Below are positions 13,101-25,760 of a stretch of 64,000 nt of DNA, in pieces. The translations under genes and the position numbers were made by a program. Where the stretch lies: assembly GCA_032622095.1 (NCBI GenBank), contig CP136067.1:127011030-127075029 (forward strand), read 5' to 3'. The DNA comes from Siphonodentalium dalli (taxonomy: Eukaryota > Mollusca > Scaphopoda > Gadilida > Siphonodentaliidae). Each line of letters starts with the position of its first letter. Position 1 is the stretch's first letter. The notes below the pieces were generated by a model, which worked only from the letters and a program-made list of their open reading frames with translations, did not search any database and had not been told where the DNA came from.

Positions 13101-15090
13101 TCTATGTGTATACCTAAACAAAAACAATTCCCCTCCCACCCACCCCGGTGGATAAGACTAAAGAGTTCTTTGGTCATGCAAAAATAATTGTGGAACCCCT
13201 GACCTGTTTACCACTATTTACACTGGCCAGTGTTCGCTGTCAGATACAAAACACTGGATATGTTAATGCTGTAATGGGGTTTATGGCGATTTGTGACATA
13301 TAGTGTACCTACACAGTGCTTTATTATTGTTGTTAGATACTGAAAACACCCGGACACACGTGGAAATACAGTTTATTTTTCATTTTTCTGATCTGTGTTT
13401 ACCAATTAAGTATGTTATTGCTTGAGTCTTAATGGTACATAGCAAGAATTTGCACCACAAAAGGATAGTGGAATGGGATTGAAAGGCAGTTAAGACAGTT
13501 ATTGAAGAACGGCTAAAAATATGAGAAAGGGGGTGGTTCCCCACATTTTTGGAGGAAACAAATGGGGTGGTGGGTCCCTCGGGATCAGAAAAAAACCTTT
13601 TTGGGCCCTACATGTGCAATTTTTGTTCTGGCTACCCGAGTAACGGTTTAACGCAGACTTAGCCAACCGTGGTTTATTTACATGGGTATCAAACATGTTC
13701 ACCTGCACATCTATACCAAGCTGTCTGCCGCACAAGGTCAATAATGAACCATATCCTTGTTACATATACAGGCACAATGTGCATCAAGGCTACATGCACT
13801 ATTCTTCTGTGACGTTAAAGTCGAGCTAGTGTTGAAGCATTGGGCCTTCCTCACCTGAATAGCACGAGGCAACATGTTCGAATGCACTCGCACTCACGCG
13901 TACACTTTCCCTACAGTGTATACAGACCCGATTGACCTGCATCCCTGATGAGACGAAGGTCAGTAAACATATCTGTCGAAACAATAAATGGACCCATGAT
14001 AACACTTATTGTTATACATGTTCTGCTCGTTTGAATATTTGCCCTATATACGAGCTCAAAGCGATATGGCCATTTTATTGTCGGGTGCCGACCAGCAATG
14101 GGGTTCTGCTGTGTCGGACAGTAGATGGAAAAGGATTTCATTTATACACACTACTAATCATGACAGCAATAAAATGCGTGTGAACTTTTGCGCCATATAC
14201 AAACCCAGTTCAGACAAAAATAATGAAAACCGCGACCCTCTCCGATTTACTTAATAGTTCCACACTTTGGGCATTTTGGACATTGACATAACATTGACAT
14301 ACGTTTGTATCCTCTCCAACTAGCTAGTTTATTCTCACAATATACACGAATGGTCAAAGAAGTACCGACACATCTGAGATTTGTGTGAATTCTATGATTT
14401 TAGAGATGCCTGGTATCTAGATATGGTAAGATGTTAGGAAAAGCTGACTCCATCATGTCCATATTCCATTATAATCTGCATTATTTGGTTAGAGAACATG
14501 TATGTTGTTGAACTACTCATTTGATCCATTCTAGGCAGTCATGGCAAAACTGTTGTGGAGAATGAACAAAAATTCATCATGTGCGCTAAGACTGGAGCTT
14601 GAAACATCAAAAGATAATATATATAGTACACCGTGTTTGGAAAGCAAGTTATTTTGAATTAGTTTTTCATATAGAAGAAAGCTGAGTATATATACATTTC
14701 CCTTGTGCCCTTTATAAAGACACGTTTGGACCGTATACAATATTATATATTATATTCAAAGTTTGTGTGAGATTGTGTGTTGTGGAAACTAACGGAGGAT
14801 CCGTCCCCACATTCATCCAGATGTTTACTTAATGGAATCAACCGTAATTCCGGTTGTCTGATCTGCTGGCGATGGATCCTTGTTCTTTCGACAAGACAAT
14901 TTCAAGTCTGCCCAACATATAATTCCTCACAACCAGAACATACTATAATATAGACTAAATTTCTGGTTTTGCAGTCCATGTTCTCATTAGGGCGGACAAC
15001 ATGCCCATTCTTGGGGGTAAAGTGTGGCCCGGTCTACAGGTAGCGATATCTCGTAAATAATAGATAATCTCGTAGATATACAGTGCCAGT
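13101..15090. other. mostly unassigned; possible Penelope-like flanking sequence
   Basis: No gene was recognised. The part near 13930-14010 contains CTGATGA (13945-13951) followed 26 bases later by GAAA (13978-13981), discussed in the findings. The strand and distance would suit sequence upstream of the Penelope-like relic at 15091, but the link is inference. Confidence 0.35.
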
Positions 15091-15830
15091 TTTGACGTTG
15101 TGAGTCTGTATAGCACTATCCCACGTGATTTAGGTCTGGAAGCCATAGCATATTGGATTGACAAGTGTAGAGAATCGATAGACGAACGCTTTACAAGGGA
15201 GTTCATTACTGAACGACTACAACTTGTGCTTGAAAATAACGTTTTGTTCTTCAACGACATCTTCTAACGACAAACAACCGACACTGCCATGGGTACTAAA
15301 GTGGCCCCAACATATGCGAATCTGACAGTTGGGTACCTAGAAGAAAAATTGTACGAAATCATGTCTAACTTTGGGACCCTACTCAAGGGGACTTGATGGA
15401 ACTCCACACTATACTGAATTCACTAAATCCGGCAATACATGTACAATTTACGATGGATACCGACAATAATGAAGTGCCATTCCTGGATGTCCTCGTCAAA
15501 AAACAAAAGAGCGAATCACGACGGACATTTATCATAAACCTACCGACACGCACCAGTATTTAAACTTTAAGTCGTGTCACTCATCACATACCAAACGGAA
15601 TGTCCCTTATTCCCTCGCGCGGAGGCTTTGTACCATTGTGGATGGCATAACGCTGATAAATATCCGACTGGAGGAACCGAGGACATTCATACTACCACAA
15701 GAATACCCGAGGAAACTAATAACCGATAATGGTATTTCTGAAGCCAAGAAAATTCCTCTCATAGAACTCCGCACAGACAGAACTAAAGATTATATAAGGA
15801 TTAACTGTCATGTGGACTGTTTTATGGAGA
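15091..15830 (+). mobile_element. Penelope-like element reverse transcriptase (decayed)
   Basis: On the + strand I read 'FDVVSLYSTIPRDLGLEA' from 15091, a stop at 15265-15267, then in the same frame 'TAMGTKVAPTYANL' near 15283, which matches the conserved RT motif of Penelope-like elements. After a stop near 15396 and frame shifts come 'EVPFLDVLV', then 'YHKPTDTHQYLNFKSCH', 'HTKRNVPYSLARRLCTIV' and 'RKLITDNGI', the known downstream order for this class. The RT therefore has at least two stops and two frame changes and cannot be active. I did not find a GIY-YIG endonuclease. Confidence 0.8.
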
Positions 15831-15916
15831 TGTAACCGTGAGGTAAGTGGTTATGACCACTTACCTCACACTTACATCTCCATAAAAACAGTCCACATGA
15901 CAGTTAATCCTTATAT
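15791..15916. repeat. near-perfect palindrome, ~58-60-bp arms
   Basis: The left arm 15791-15850 and right arm 15857-15916 are reverse complements with very few differences, around a 6-bp spacer (TTATGA). The left arm overlaps the 3' end of the Penelope-like frame, so the last part of that coding sequence has been copied in inverted orientation. Confidence 0.9.
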
Positions 15917-16559
15917 TTATATACATTTAGCGAAAAGCCACTTTCGTAAATGTATTTAAATCGAAAAATGTATCGTGACAAAACCAGCCCAAAATATCAC
16001 ATAGCACTCTTGGCAAAAGTTAACAGGAACAATTTCATAACGAGGCTCTTTATATTGAAACCTGATGATTTATTAAGTCAATCCTGCGCGAATTCAAATG
16101 CGCCCAAAACATTACGCGTTCTTCTTTACCAAATCAATGACGCGTCGATGTAATTATTGGGTTGCAGTTATGACATCTTGCGCGTTCACCGATAAATAAT
16201 TGCAACTAGTCACGTGTGCGCCGACCAATCGGAATGCTGGATTTAGTGATAATCACACTTAGTATGTAAATATAATAGGTTGGTTTAAATATTCATCTTC
16301 ATGATGTACGACGATTATAATAAGGTGGTTTAATTATTCGCCAAATAGGTGTCGCCCGAGTCAGGGATTGGAAGGGAGGGAAACTTAAGTTGATAAACAG
16401 CTTGCAATTATTTGTGCCTGCCATTGATCCAGCTAGAGTCTGAAGATGTCATACTGTTACTTGTAGACTTTAATTTCGATACCTATTACTAACAATGTTC
16501 AATATATATAAGCATATGGTACGAATTCGCGAACGTATTGTCTGCATGTGTATGCAGCC
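15917..16559. other. unassigned sequence
   Basis: The + strand frame 15950-16153 has no recognisable motif. Nothing else was seen. Confidence 0.4.
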
Positions 16560-16563
16560 TTAA

Positions 16564-16954
16564 CCCTTTACCCAACAGAACGGCCCTGTGCCAATGCATT
16601 CTCTTATATATGCGAGTCGACCATAGGTCGCCTCGCATATATAAGAGAATGCATTGGCTTAACACATTAAAAATTATAAAATTGTTAAAGAATGTAAGAA
16701 AAAATTGTAAAAAGTGTTAAAAAAAGATTTTTTTAGGCCAATGCATTCTCTTATATATGCGAGGCGACCTATGGTCGACTCGCATATATAAGAGAATGCA
16801 TTGGCACAGGGCATAACTGTAACCATCACAATGTGGTCAAGGAGCCGGTTCCAATGATATCCATATTTATATGGTTCTATTGAGACAGACCGAAGATATT
16901 TTAGGCTGTTGAAGCTTTATTTGGCCGGTTTTGGCCGTTTTGTCGGGTAAAGGG
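16564..16954. mobile_element. piggyBac-type MITE with nested hairpins
   Basis: The 391-bp element is flanked by TTAA on both sides (16560-16563 and 16955-16958). Its 22-bp terminal inverted repeats begin CCCTTTACCC and differ at two positions. TTAA duplication with CCCTTT-type ends is typical of piggyBac elements. Inside, a 69-bp near-palindromic unit (16590-16658) recurs as its exact reverse complement at 16737-16805, around an A/T-rich centre. There is no transposase, so it is non-autonomous. Confidence 0.85.
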
Positions 16955-16958
16955 TTAA

Positions 16959-19900
16959 CAATAAGTCCAGAGGCAGCTTCAACCTTGTCGCCACATATTC
17001 ATAATCATCCATATCGATTGGCATGTGCCGCTTGTCATCGATACAGTAGGAAGACGGCTTTTGATATTTAATTGCAATACGTTGAATGAAGTACTCGACT
17101 CAAATGGCGTTTAATATCCGAGACATTCCTCTTGTTCTGGGATATTGTAGATCATTTGTGTGCGTCTGGCGGCCTTTGTTGTCGCTGGATTTATATGAGT
17201 TTGTTATTCGGCATATGCCTTTTGACTGTGTAATTACGTTTGGAAACCGAGATTATTCCTTATAGTTATGCCATTTGTTGTTAAATATTGATTTTTAAAA
17301 CAAGTTTTGCCATATGCAAGACGGTTGAAACAGGGAACTATATTTTGTCATATAATAGGTTGAAAGATACTTACTGTCCGAATATGAACTGTGGCGACAC
17401 GGGCCGAAGACCACCCACCGCGTGTCCGTCCGAATAATATCGATCAATCGATCGAGTTTGGTTTCCCCGAAGCGTATTTCAAGTACGGAACAGAAAATCC
17501 AATATTTCATATGAATACGTAATACAAATATATTCATATGGGACAAGTCGACCAGGATATTTTTATAATTTCCAGGTTGTTATATTGCGCTGAAGGTAAC
17601 TAAAAAATCCAAAATTATACTCCCAAGGCCCAGTTTTGTTCAACATTGTTCCAAGCCCGCATATCTTCACATCACATTTATACTATTTATGTACAGGAAG
17701 AAGCGTCGCTGCATCGACAATATGCAGTGGTTTGGGCAAAAGGATATACATTTCTCTATATTTTGGTTTTATGGCGACGAATGTTCGCACCAGATTTCCA
17801 AACTTTAAAATTTCATTATCTTTAAAACGTAAAAAAGTCACTTTTGACATGTTGGAACTCAGGTCGCGTGATGTCAGTCGGTTATCCAGGTCTAACTATT
17901 TACCACTTTAGCGAATTATATCAATAGTGATTTTTTATTTTCTTCTCTCAAATGTTCAAGAAAATCGATTCACTAGTATAACTCCTCATACTGGCGACAA
18001 TTTGCTGGTAAATAATTGAATAATTATGTCAATGGATTATAGCATTGAACATAGTTATAAAAACCCGTGTCATTCTCAATATGTGCGCGATATGGTGGAA
18101 CTAATACATCCAAATATATATATGTCAAACTCGCGGATCAATATGTCACTAACACCGGATATGGTATGCAGTAAATGCCCATAGTACTTATAGAGTTATG
18201 TGTAGTTTTCATGTGTATTAGAGTTTGATCAGTTGGACTGAGTATCTCGTCCGGAATATGAATCAATAACATTTTCGAATCATGTATACACACCTATTAT
18301 GAATGGATTAATTAAATTAACTGAACATCCATCTTGGCAGTCAAATGTATTCATTCAAATAGGCGTTGAATGATGATGTATATATAAGACCTTGGTCACA
18401 CGAACTGGTATTGAGTCCTTATCAGTGCTAATTCACCTAGCAAAGCAATCAAAATACGAAATATATAATCCGCATCTTTGACATCCCAAGTCCGGTTTGG
18501 TGACATCTTATTGCAGCATATACCAGCTGCTTTGACACCCGAAATTCTGGTGGGTACCCACACTTGATCGCGGATATATTTTTTTTTGCGAACTGTTGTG
18601 GTGGAATATTTGAAGGTTACACGAGCATATATTTGCTTCTATTGATACCCGCAGGTAGTGGCGGATAATAATGCCTCAAACGAGCTACCTAACGACCTAT
18701 CTTAATGGCCTTATGTGTGTTGGTATCGCCTCATCTGCGGTCGGTATATACTATAGTACCCAATAATTTGACTGATAAGCTCTGTTTCCAAGATTACAAG
18801 GCACTTCCGTCCAAATGTGCATATCGGTTAAGTAATCATTCTACACAAAGTTCCGATATAAGCAGTGTTAAAGTGCATATTACATGCTATCTCTATAGTC
18901 GTGCCAAAATAATTCACACTCGGGACTGTGCTATACGGATTTTCGTTCGTTCATCAATATATTATAATTGCTGCTCAGTACATTTTTTAGCCGCACATAC
19001 TTGCGTGGAGTGTTATGATCTCTTGAAGTTTTACCTGCGAAATGTGACGCTATCAATTTAAATTTGAACAAAAGAAGTCTACTTTCATTTAGTTGTACAT
19101 GTCTACTGATATATTCGACACTAAACCAAGACTGCGATATATTTGTGAACACACTTGAAGGTTGTTTTTTGTTTCTTTTTAAACGGACATGGTTCGATCG
19201 CGCTATCTTCCAAATGATGTCTACATAATTTGGAAGGAGATATAAGATAGGTTGACAAATACACTAGATATTGATATTCCGATTCATACTATGCTCTGAA
19301 AATTATTGTCCATGTACCAATATAGAGTTGGCACGGTATCGGTGTCGCTCAGAAACGGGAAGCAAAGAGTAGACAGCTATTAGGTCGTCAACGAGGCCAG
19401 CCATTAAAACATAACACAAAGAAGTAATTGTCCGGTGGACGGCGGTGTGACGATAATCGGTACTAGCATCAACATAAGTGAGCTTCGCGATGTCCATGGT
19501 CACCTCCATTTTCCAGCTGTTTGCCTTTGTTCACACAGAAGTGAACCAAACGCTCTGTACATATATCATATCAATGATAGACTAACACGGAACGCTCGTT
19601 TCTGTTTTTTTGTTTGGGACCCATACATCATGTTAAAAGTTATGTCTTGAATGATTCCAATGCGTGCTATGCGTCTTTCAGTGACAGATAATGCACATTA
19701 AAATTTGTATCGACCAATTTCGATATCGGCAAAAATTCAAAAGCGAATATTATTATGTCTATTTCTGCAAAAAATGCATGGCACATTTGCGACTGTATGA
19801 ACTTAACCCGAAACATAAATGTTCTTACTGCATTTACTGCTATTTTAAATGCTATAATTAAAAAAATACATATTCTTCCTTGAACTAGGTAATACATGGG

Positions 19901-20440
19901 ATACGGTACAGCATACAGCGGGTAAAGGCCGAAACGGTTTGTGTACCTATGGTTAGTATAACTCTTAGAGAGCGACTTCCAACTAATGAAGATCCTATTT
20001 TTTTTAATTGATAATTTTGACTTTCTGTATAAAATATCTAGTTTTACTTCTTTGGTCTTTAAATTTCAAAAGTTAAAGTTATACATTTTAACTTTAAATT
20101 TATAAAAGTTTATATTACTTTGTTTTTTTTTGTAAATCTCCATTTGGTCTCTATGCTCCACATTTCTCTTCAAAATTCATCTAAAAATCTCTGGTACCTT
20201 GCTCTCCGAATCTAAATTATGCCAAGAACACGATGAATTAAGTATCTTCTCGCAATTTGGATCCTGATCATATTACACACCCCTTCTTGTAGACACCCTT
20301 TTCTTGTTCTTGACATCCATACAGTTTTGCACCAACGTTATGTGGGTAAACATGTATGCCGAATTTGGTTTAAACCGTTTTTTCTTTTTAACTAAAACAT
20401 TATTTTGCCGACACTGACTGTCGGGTTTCCGGACCAGACG
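16959..20440. other. unassigned sequence upstream of the lectin gene
   Basis: No convincing exon, RNA or repeat array was found in these 3.5 kb. Frames of 60-118 codons (for example 18705-19061 plus) lack domain signatures. A phrase near 19500-19560 ('GTTTGCCTTTGTTCACA' and then 'GTGAACCAAACGCTC') resembles one near 9600-9640, suggesting a diverged dispersed repeat. Confidence 0.4.
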
Positions 20441-20444
20441 CCCA

Positions 20445-20660
20445 CTTACCTATTATGGTTACACATAAACAGCATCATTGAGTGAAACAGCAAACGTGGT
20501 GGAGGTTCACAAATCAATCATAGTAGAATGTTGAGTGCAGTAACGATCGGTCGTGCCCACACAATATCAGGCCGACACTGACAACGAGAGTAAAATTCGT
20601 CATCTGCGATCGAATCATCTCGTCTTTAGAATCCGCCCCTTCCGTGTCGTTGCTATGCTG
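20445..20660. repeat. left arm of a ~2.6-kb-spaced inverted repeat
   Basis: The segment, with 'ATTATGGTTACA', 'ATCATTGAGTGAAACA', 'GTAACGATCGGTCG' and 'CTTTAGAATCCGCCCCTTCC', is the diverged reverse complement of 22878-23090. The two arms enclose exon 1 of the lectin-like gene. Confidence 0.8.
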
Positions 20661-20821
20661 TGGTATTGTTATATGGCTATCGTTGTATCAACGTTACACA
20701 TGGATACTTACCACGCGATTTGAAACAAGGAACCATAAATGTTCTAGTCAGTGATGGTATGTTGTGTATTTGAATTGATGGTGCGTGGTGTTTCTGAGAA
20801 GTCCTTCTAACTTGCGCCAGT

Positions 20822-21083
20822 ATGGCGGAACGAGTGATCTACCTGTATGTGCTTCTTCTGTTCTATACTATATGTGTTAACGCGGACAACAGTGGTATTA
20901 AGGAAACAAGGTTTTTGAAAATGGACAATTTTACAGCTGCCAGCCAGTCAGTGGTCCCAGCCAGATCGAATCTCGAAAGTGCTGCATTCTGCTCGATGGA
21001 TGCCAGTTGTTTGTCCTATAAGTTTGAAAATGGTAACTGCCGGAGTTCTACACAAGGAGGGAATGTCTATAAAAGAGTAGGCG
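20822..21083 (+). CDS. exon 1: signal peptide and PAN/apple-like segment of a secreted mucin-lectin
   Basis: This appears to be the first coding exon of a secreted multidomain protein. The start at 20822 has a purine at +4 (ATGG). Residues 1-21 form a signal peptide with a hydrophobic core around residues 5-19 and likely cleavage after Ala21. After a linker, 'CSMDASCLSYKFENGNC' gives three cysteines at residues 57, 63 and 73, in the spacing seen in the first half of PAN/apple modules. The open frame ends at GCG|GTAAGT, a consensus donor at 21084, leaving codon phase 1. That phase matches the acceptors at 35706, 55279 and 61989. I see no TATA box close upstream. PAN assignment is tentative because only part of the fold is present, and an undetected exon could complete it within the 14.6-kb intron. 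Confidence 0.65.
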
Positions 21084-21554
21084 GTAAGTTGAGAACACAA
21101 TAATTACAGGAAATCAGGGTTCGCTCTGCAGATAAATTACATTGGCTAAAATTCTTATTCTGTGTTTGCTAGCATGTAGCATCGATGGTCAAACTGGAAA
21201 GAAAATTTATATATCATTACTGGGTTTACAAAATAAGAACAAAACTAAGTAAAAACAAGCAATTACAAAAATAATTCAAACATGACTGTTAGCTACATGA
21301 GCTGTAGTGTGATTTAAAAATTAACTTACATTTTATCAACCATGAAATACTGTGTCACATCAGGAGTCCAACATTTACAGAGAATTAAGTCCGCGGATAC
21401 CATATCCTCACAAAGGGGATACGAATTATTATTGGTTAAATAATGCGATTCTCGCGGCGATAAATTGGCGAAGTATTGTCAACTGATTCAGATGTAGTGT
21501 AGCATGATATTAAATAATCGTCATTGTTTTGATAGTACAAGAATTTATCACGAT

Positions 21555-21870
21555 AACTCATAATCATCATCCTCGTCATTATCATCACCATCATCATCAT
21601 TATTGACATCAGCACCGCAATTATCATCACCAGCATCACCACCAGCATCATGATATTCATTACCAGCCATATATGTATCATCATAATTATTTCAATAATA
21701 ATCATCATGGTCATCATCATCAATAACATAGTCATCGTAATCACCATAATCATCATCATCACTCGCATCATCATTATCACAATCATCTTCACCATCACCA
21801 CCAACAAGATCATCGTCATTTTCATTGTCATCATCATCACTACAATCATCACCATCGTAATTTTCAACAG
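21555..21870. repeat. TCA/ATC trinucleotide microsatellite
   Basis: Imperfect (ATC)n and (ATT)n with G/C interruptions lie in the first intron of the lectin-like gene. The open frames on both strands are low-complexity and are not genes. Confidence 0.9.
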
Positions 21871-22877
21871 AATATAGAGGGGTATATGCAATTTTTGTGT
21901 CAACAGTGTATATATGATTGGATGTTGCTCTCAAATTTACTATCGGCTCTGCGAGAGATCAGCCTGAGTTCTGAATATGTGTTACCAACCTCATATAAAC
22001 CACTGTCATACTAATTGAGAAGTGTTAATAATAATTATTGTATGAAATATAGCGATTATGTGAGTCAAGCAAACACTTAACCTAGAAAGTTACATTTCTA
22101 GCACAATATACCCATCACAATGGATAATATTTTTTAGAAAATGGCCAAGAACATATCGTTTGGCGAAACTTTGTTTATCCTCCGACCGGAAATATAATTC
22201 CAAAACCTAAACTGAGCATACAAAATAACTAAGTTGATGAAGTAAATCTACTAATTGTCAGAGGGGGCACATGCATTATCAAGCAGGAATGTTTTAATGC
22301 TCCTTGGGTGAATAGACATTTGATACCTTTTTCAAGTGAGTTCCAGATGTGAGGAACAGCAAATGAAAATGTCATGTCACCAAATGTCATTTACCGTTTT
22401 CTCCTGAACAATTAATATAAGACGGTGCCATATTGTTTCTGAATTTATATACCAAAAATAAAATTATGCATATGACACGGTACGAATCTAGCATTCAGTG
22501 TAAAGTCTTCAGCACAGGAGTCATATGCTCAGACCATAGGGTGAAGCACACAACTCAAGCTGAATCATTTACCATTATCTGCAAGCGCTCGTATTGACAA
22601 TGGGGTTCACCATATAGCAGAGAGTTGCAATAATCAAGATGGGATATAACAAATGCATGTATAAGAGTTTATAGGGGAATTGTAATGGTCTATATAAGGG
22701 ATGGTCTAATCTGATGAGTGACACCAATTAATCCCTTGTCTGTCATAATACTGAATGGTAGATGGTGTGTATCGGTATTATTGTAAAATAGCAATGGTGT
22801 GGTTAAAGTCTAAACATGGTATTTGACGGTATGGACAACATTATATAGAATGCAAGATGTTAAATATTACAAAAATA

Positions 22878-23090
22878 TTCATTACACGGAAGGGGCGGAT
22901 TCTAAAGACGAAATGATTCAATCGCAGTTCAAGAATTTTACTCTCGTTGTCAGTATCGGCCTGATTTTGGGGGCACGACCGATCGTTACTGTACTCAACA
23001 TTCTACTCTGATTTTTGAACCACCACCATGTTTGTTGTTTCACTCAATGATGTTGTTTGTCTGTAACCATAATAGTCCAGTAAATGAGGA
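22878..23090. repeat. right arm of the inverted repeat around exon 1
   Basis: It contains 'GGGGCGGATTCTAAAGACGA', 'CACGACCGATCGTTACTG' and 'TCACTCAATGATGTTG', the reverse complement of the arm at 20445-20660, with several substitutions and small gaps. Confidence 0.8.
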
Positions 23091-23199
23091 TTTGGCCAAA
23101 ACGAATTAGAATTGGCAAAAAACATGTTTGGGCCCAGCGTGAACTTTAAGGATGACCCCTTAATCGAAGTATGTGTTTGTGGAAGAATGATCCCTTATT

Positions 23200-24290
23200 C
23201 ACAAGTCGAAAACCGTTTAAGTAACTGGCAGACTGTAACCAGTAACAGTCAGACGGCTCAACATCGTTTAACTAATACCAAGACAGTAACCAATAACGAG
23301 CAGACGACAAAGACGAATGGTATTTTTCACGGGTCACCACCAATGTTTTGCTTTTAATTTGCTAGTTTACCATATAATTAGCCCGTGGTGACAATATGAT
23401 TTTCCGATAGGTTCATGTATTACGATTGATATGTTTTAGTATGGTCGAAATTAGTAGTTATTCGTAATTGAAAAATACATCTTAGTTCTTCTATTACGAT
23501 CATAGTTTTGATGAAACTTAAATCCTCAATGCATAATATATGTCATCTGCCTCGTGGAATTTAATCCAGAAAAAAGACTGTGTGACGTATTCACCTTCCA
23601 CTGACTACTGTATACATATGGCTGTAAATAGAAAACGATAATACAACATGTGGCTGAAAAGCCCATCCTTCAGTTACACTGTTAGAAAAAATAATGTCGT
23701 TTTAACGGTCTGAGACCGCGCAACATCGCTGCCAACATTTGACCATTAAACATACGGCCAGACAGTAGCATGTTCCACGGTATAAAACCGTTTAAGTAAC
23801 TGGCAGACCGTAACCAATAACTGTCAGATCGGTGTATTATTTACGGTTCAGCACCGTTTAATTAATATCAAGACCGCAACTAATAAAGGTCAGACCAATG
23901 GTATTTTTCATGGGTCAAAACCAATTGTTTGCTCTTAATTTGCTAATTTACCATAGAATTAGCCAGGTTCCCATGGTGACAATATGATTTCCCGGTAGGC
24001 ATTACGATTCATATGTTTTTGAATGGTCGAAACTAGTATTATTCGTAACTGAAAAATACATCTTAGTTCTTATGTTACGATCATAGTTTTGATGAAATGT
24101 AATTCCCTCAAAGCATAAAGTGATAGACAATACTTATGAAACTTTGCAGTTTGCAGATGATCAAGCTTGTTATCTGCCTCGTATAATTTAATCCGGAAAA
24201 GGCTGCACACGCGTAATGTGTTCGCCTTTCACTAACTACTGTGTAAATATGGCTGTAAATAAAAAACGATACTAGTAATAGCTGATAAGC
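23200..24290. repeat. direct duplication, ~500-600-bp unit, two copies
   Basis: Copy one (about 23200-23660) and copy two (about 23780-24290) share, in order, 'ACCGTTTAAGTAACTGGCAG', 'AATGGTATTTTTCA.GGGTCA', 'AAAAATACATCTTAGTTCTT' and 'CGATCATAGTTTTGATGAAA'. They differ by scattered substitutions and indels. No coding content was recognised. Confidence 0.75.
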
Positions 24291-25760
24291 CAATCCATCA
24301 CTATTCAGTTATGACTAATACTAATTTCGACAATTCTAAAACATGAATCGGCATGCCCTTTTAAGCCATAAAAAGAACAGAGCTACATGTTTGACAGTTA
24401 AAACTCAAATTTATGCACACGTATAAGTAAAATATCTCAATGGCATACTTTTTGGTAACATGTACGGCGTAAAATTGTCCAGTCACTTGTTAAAACAGTT
24501 TTTGTTTTAACAGGTGAATCCGTACATCATGACAATACAGTACCAGTCAGAAGAAGTGGTATTTTTAGGTGCACCTTTATTGCCATATTGAGCGTGCTTA
24601 ATTTAGAAAAAGGCGTGATTATAGCATACTACCAAAAATCTGTCGCGCTTATTATTGCAATATTGAACGCAAAATATTGCGATACTAAGCGCGCTAAATT
24701 TCAGACACATCCGATAGTGTTATATTTATATTAGATAAATACTGTGCATATATTGTACATATAGAATTTACAACTATAATTATGTACATATCTAAAACAT
24801 TGTCACTATTTATACAATAAACAATATAGAAGAAGCAATAATTTGATTTAAATGTCACAATTTTGAGCGCAAGATGTCGCAATAATAAGCGCAAAATATT
24901 GAGATATTAAGCGCAAAATATTTCAATAATATCACAAGCGAAATTCTTATAAGCGTTTCCACTTGCAATATTATTGCGATATTGGCGCGAAAATAGCGCG
25001 CTTAATATACCATTTCTTTTGACTGATACTGTATATCAATAACAGCTAGTTGGGATTGGAACCTTCAAGACAACAGCAGATCCCATAATAACTGTGCGCA
25101 ATGACTTGGCGACAATGTTCTCCTGAAATTTTAAAGCATGATGCATCAAACGGTATACTGGTATCACAACCACTTAGTATCAATATCAGTGAGTCAGCCA
25201 AAGACAGTTTGATAAGAACATCCAACCAATAGTGCACTCCCGGTAAATTGTCGTAATAACTTGACGATAACATGGCGAATGATGACAAAGTCTCATATCT
25301 ACGCGTTTCAATGAACATTGATGAACACAGGATGAATTGGTCCGTGTAATCGTAAAGTTGGAATTGTAGATATGTGATCATCCGCCACTGCGCGCCGTCA
25401 GTTCATTGTTTACGATGTTTTGTTGACACTGAAGCTCTTTTGAATTACACTGGTGCATACAGTCCTCTTTTGTAAATGTACATGCATGTGCTTTGAAACA
25501 ATCAGATTCAGAACACTGTCAACTGGATTGTCATCATTCTAATAGTAATAGCTGCTCGTTGAGTCGTTGTTGTTATTATTGTCACTTTTGGTTGACATCG
25601 AAGCTTGCGTTAATTGTACCTGTATCCTCTTGTGTCAGTAAATGTGCCAGTGTTTTGATACTAAGTCACAACACTGTCAATTTCAACATCATCACTGAGT
25701 CGAATGGAGTCAGATCGTGCCATGAATCGATTGGCATGAATCTCTGCTCTCTAATTTAGT
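24290..25760. repeat. segmental duplication copy A
   Basis: It shares with 26260-27180, in order, 'CGGCATGCCCTTTTAAG', 'AAAATTGTCCAGTCAC', 'CATCATGACAATA', then on the other side of a MITE 'AACCTTCAAG', 'GACTTGGCGACAA.GTTC', 'GATAAGAACATCCAACCAAT' and the 'TTTTGTTGACACTGAAGCTC' region. On the minus strand both copies can be read with 'HYWLDVLIKLSLADSL', but stops and divergence elsewhere, and no known domain, argue against a working gene. Confidence 0.75.
24538..25031. mobile_element. TA-flanked MITE (mariner/pogo-like) inside copy A
   Basis: The 494-bp element has inverted ends CAGTACCAGTCAGAAGAAG and CAGTATCAGTCAAAAGAAA (read inward) and sits between TA dinucleotides (24536-24537 and 25032-25033). 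The interior repeats AATAAGCGCAAAATATTG-like phrases. The duplicated copy B lacks it and shows a single TA at the same point. There is no transposase. The family is inferred from the TA duplication and the CAGT ends. Confidence 0.85.

Noticed and set aside
22700-22730. CTGATGAG near 22708 and 62660 as hammerhead cores
   Set aside because: No GAAA box at a suitable distance with pairing flanks.
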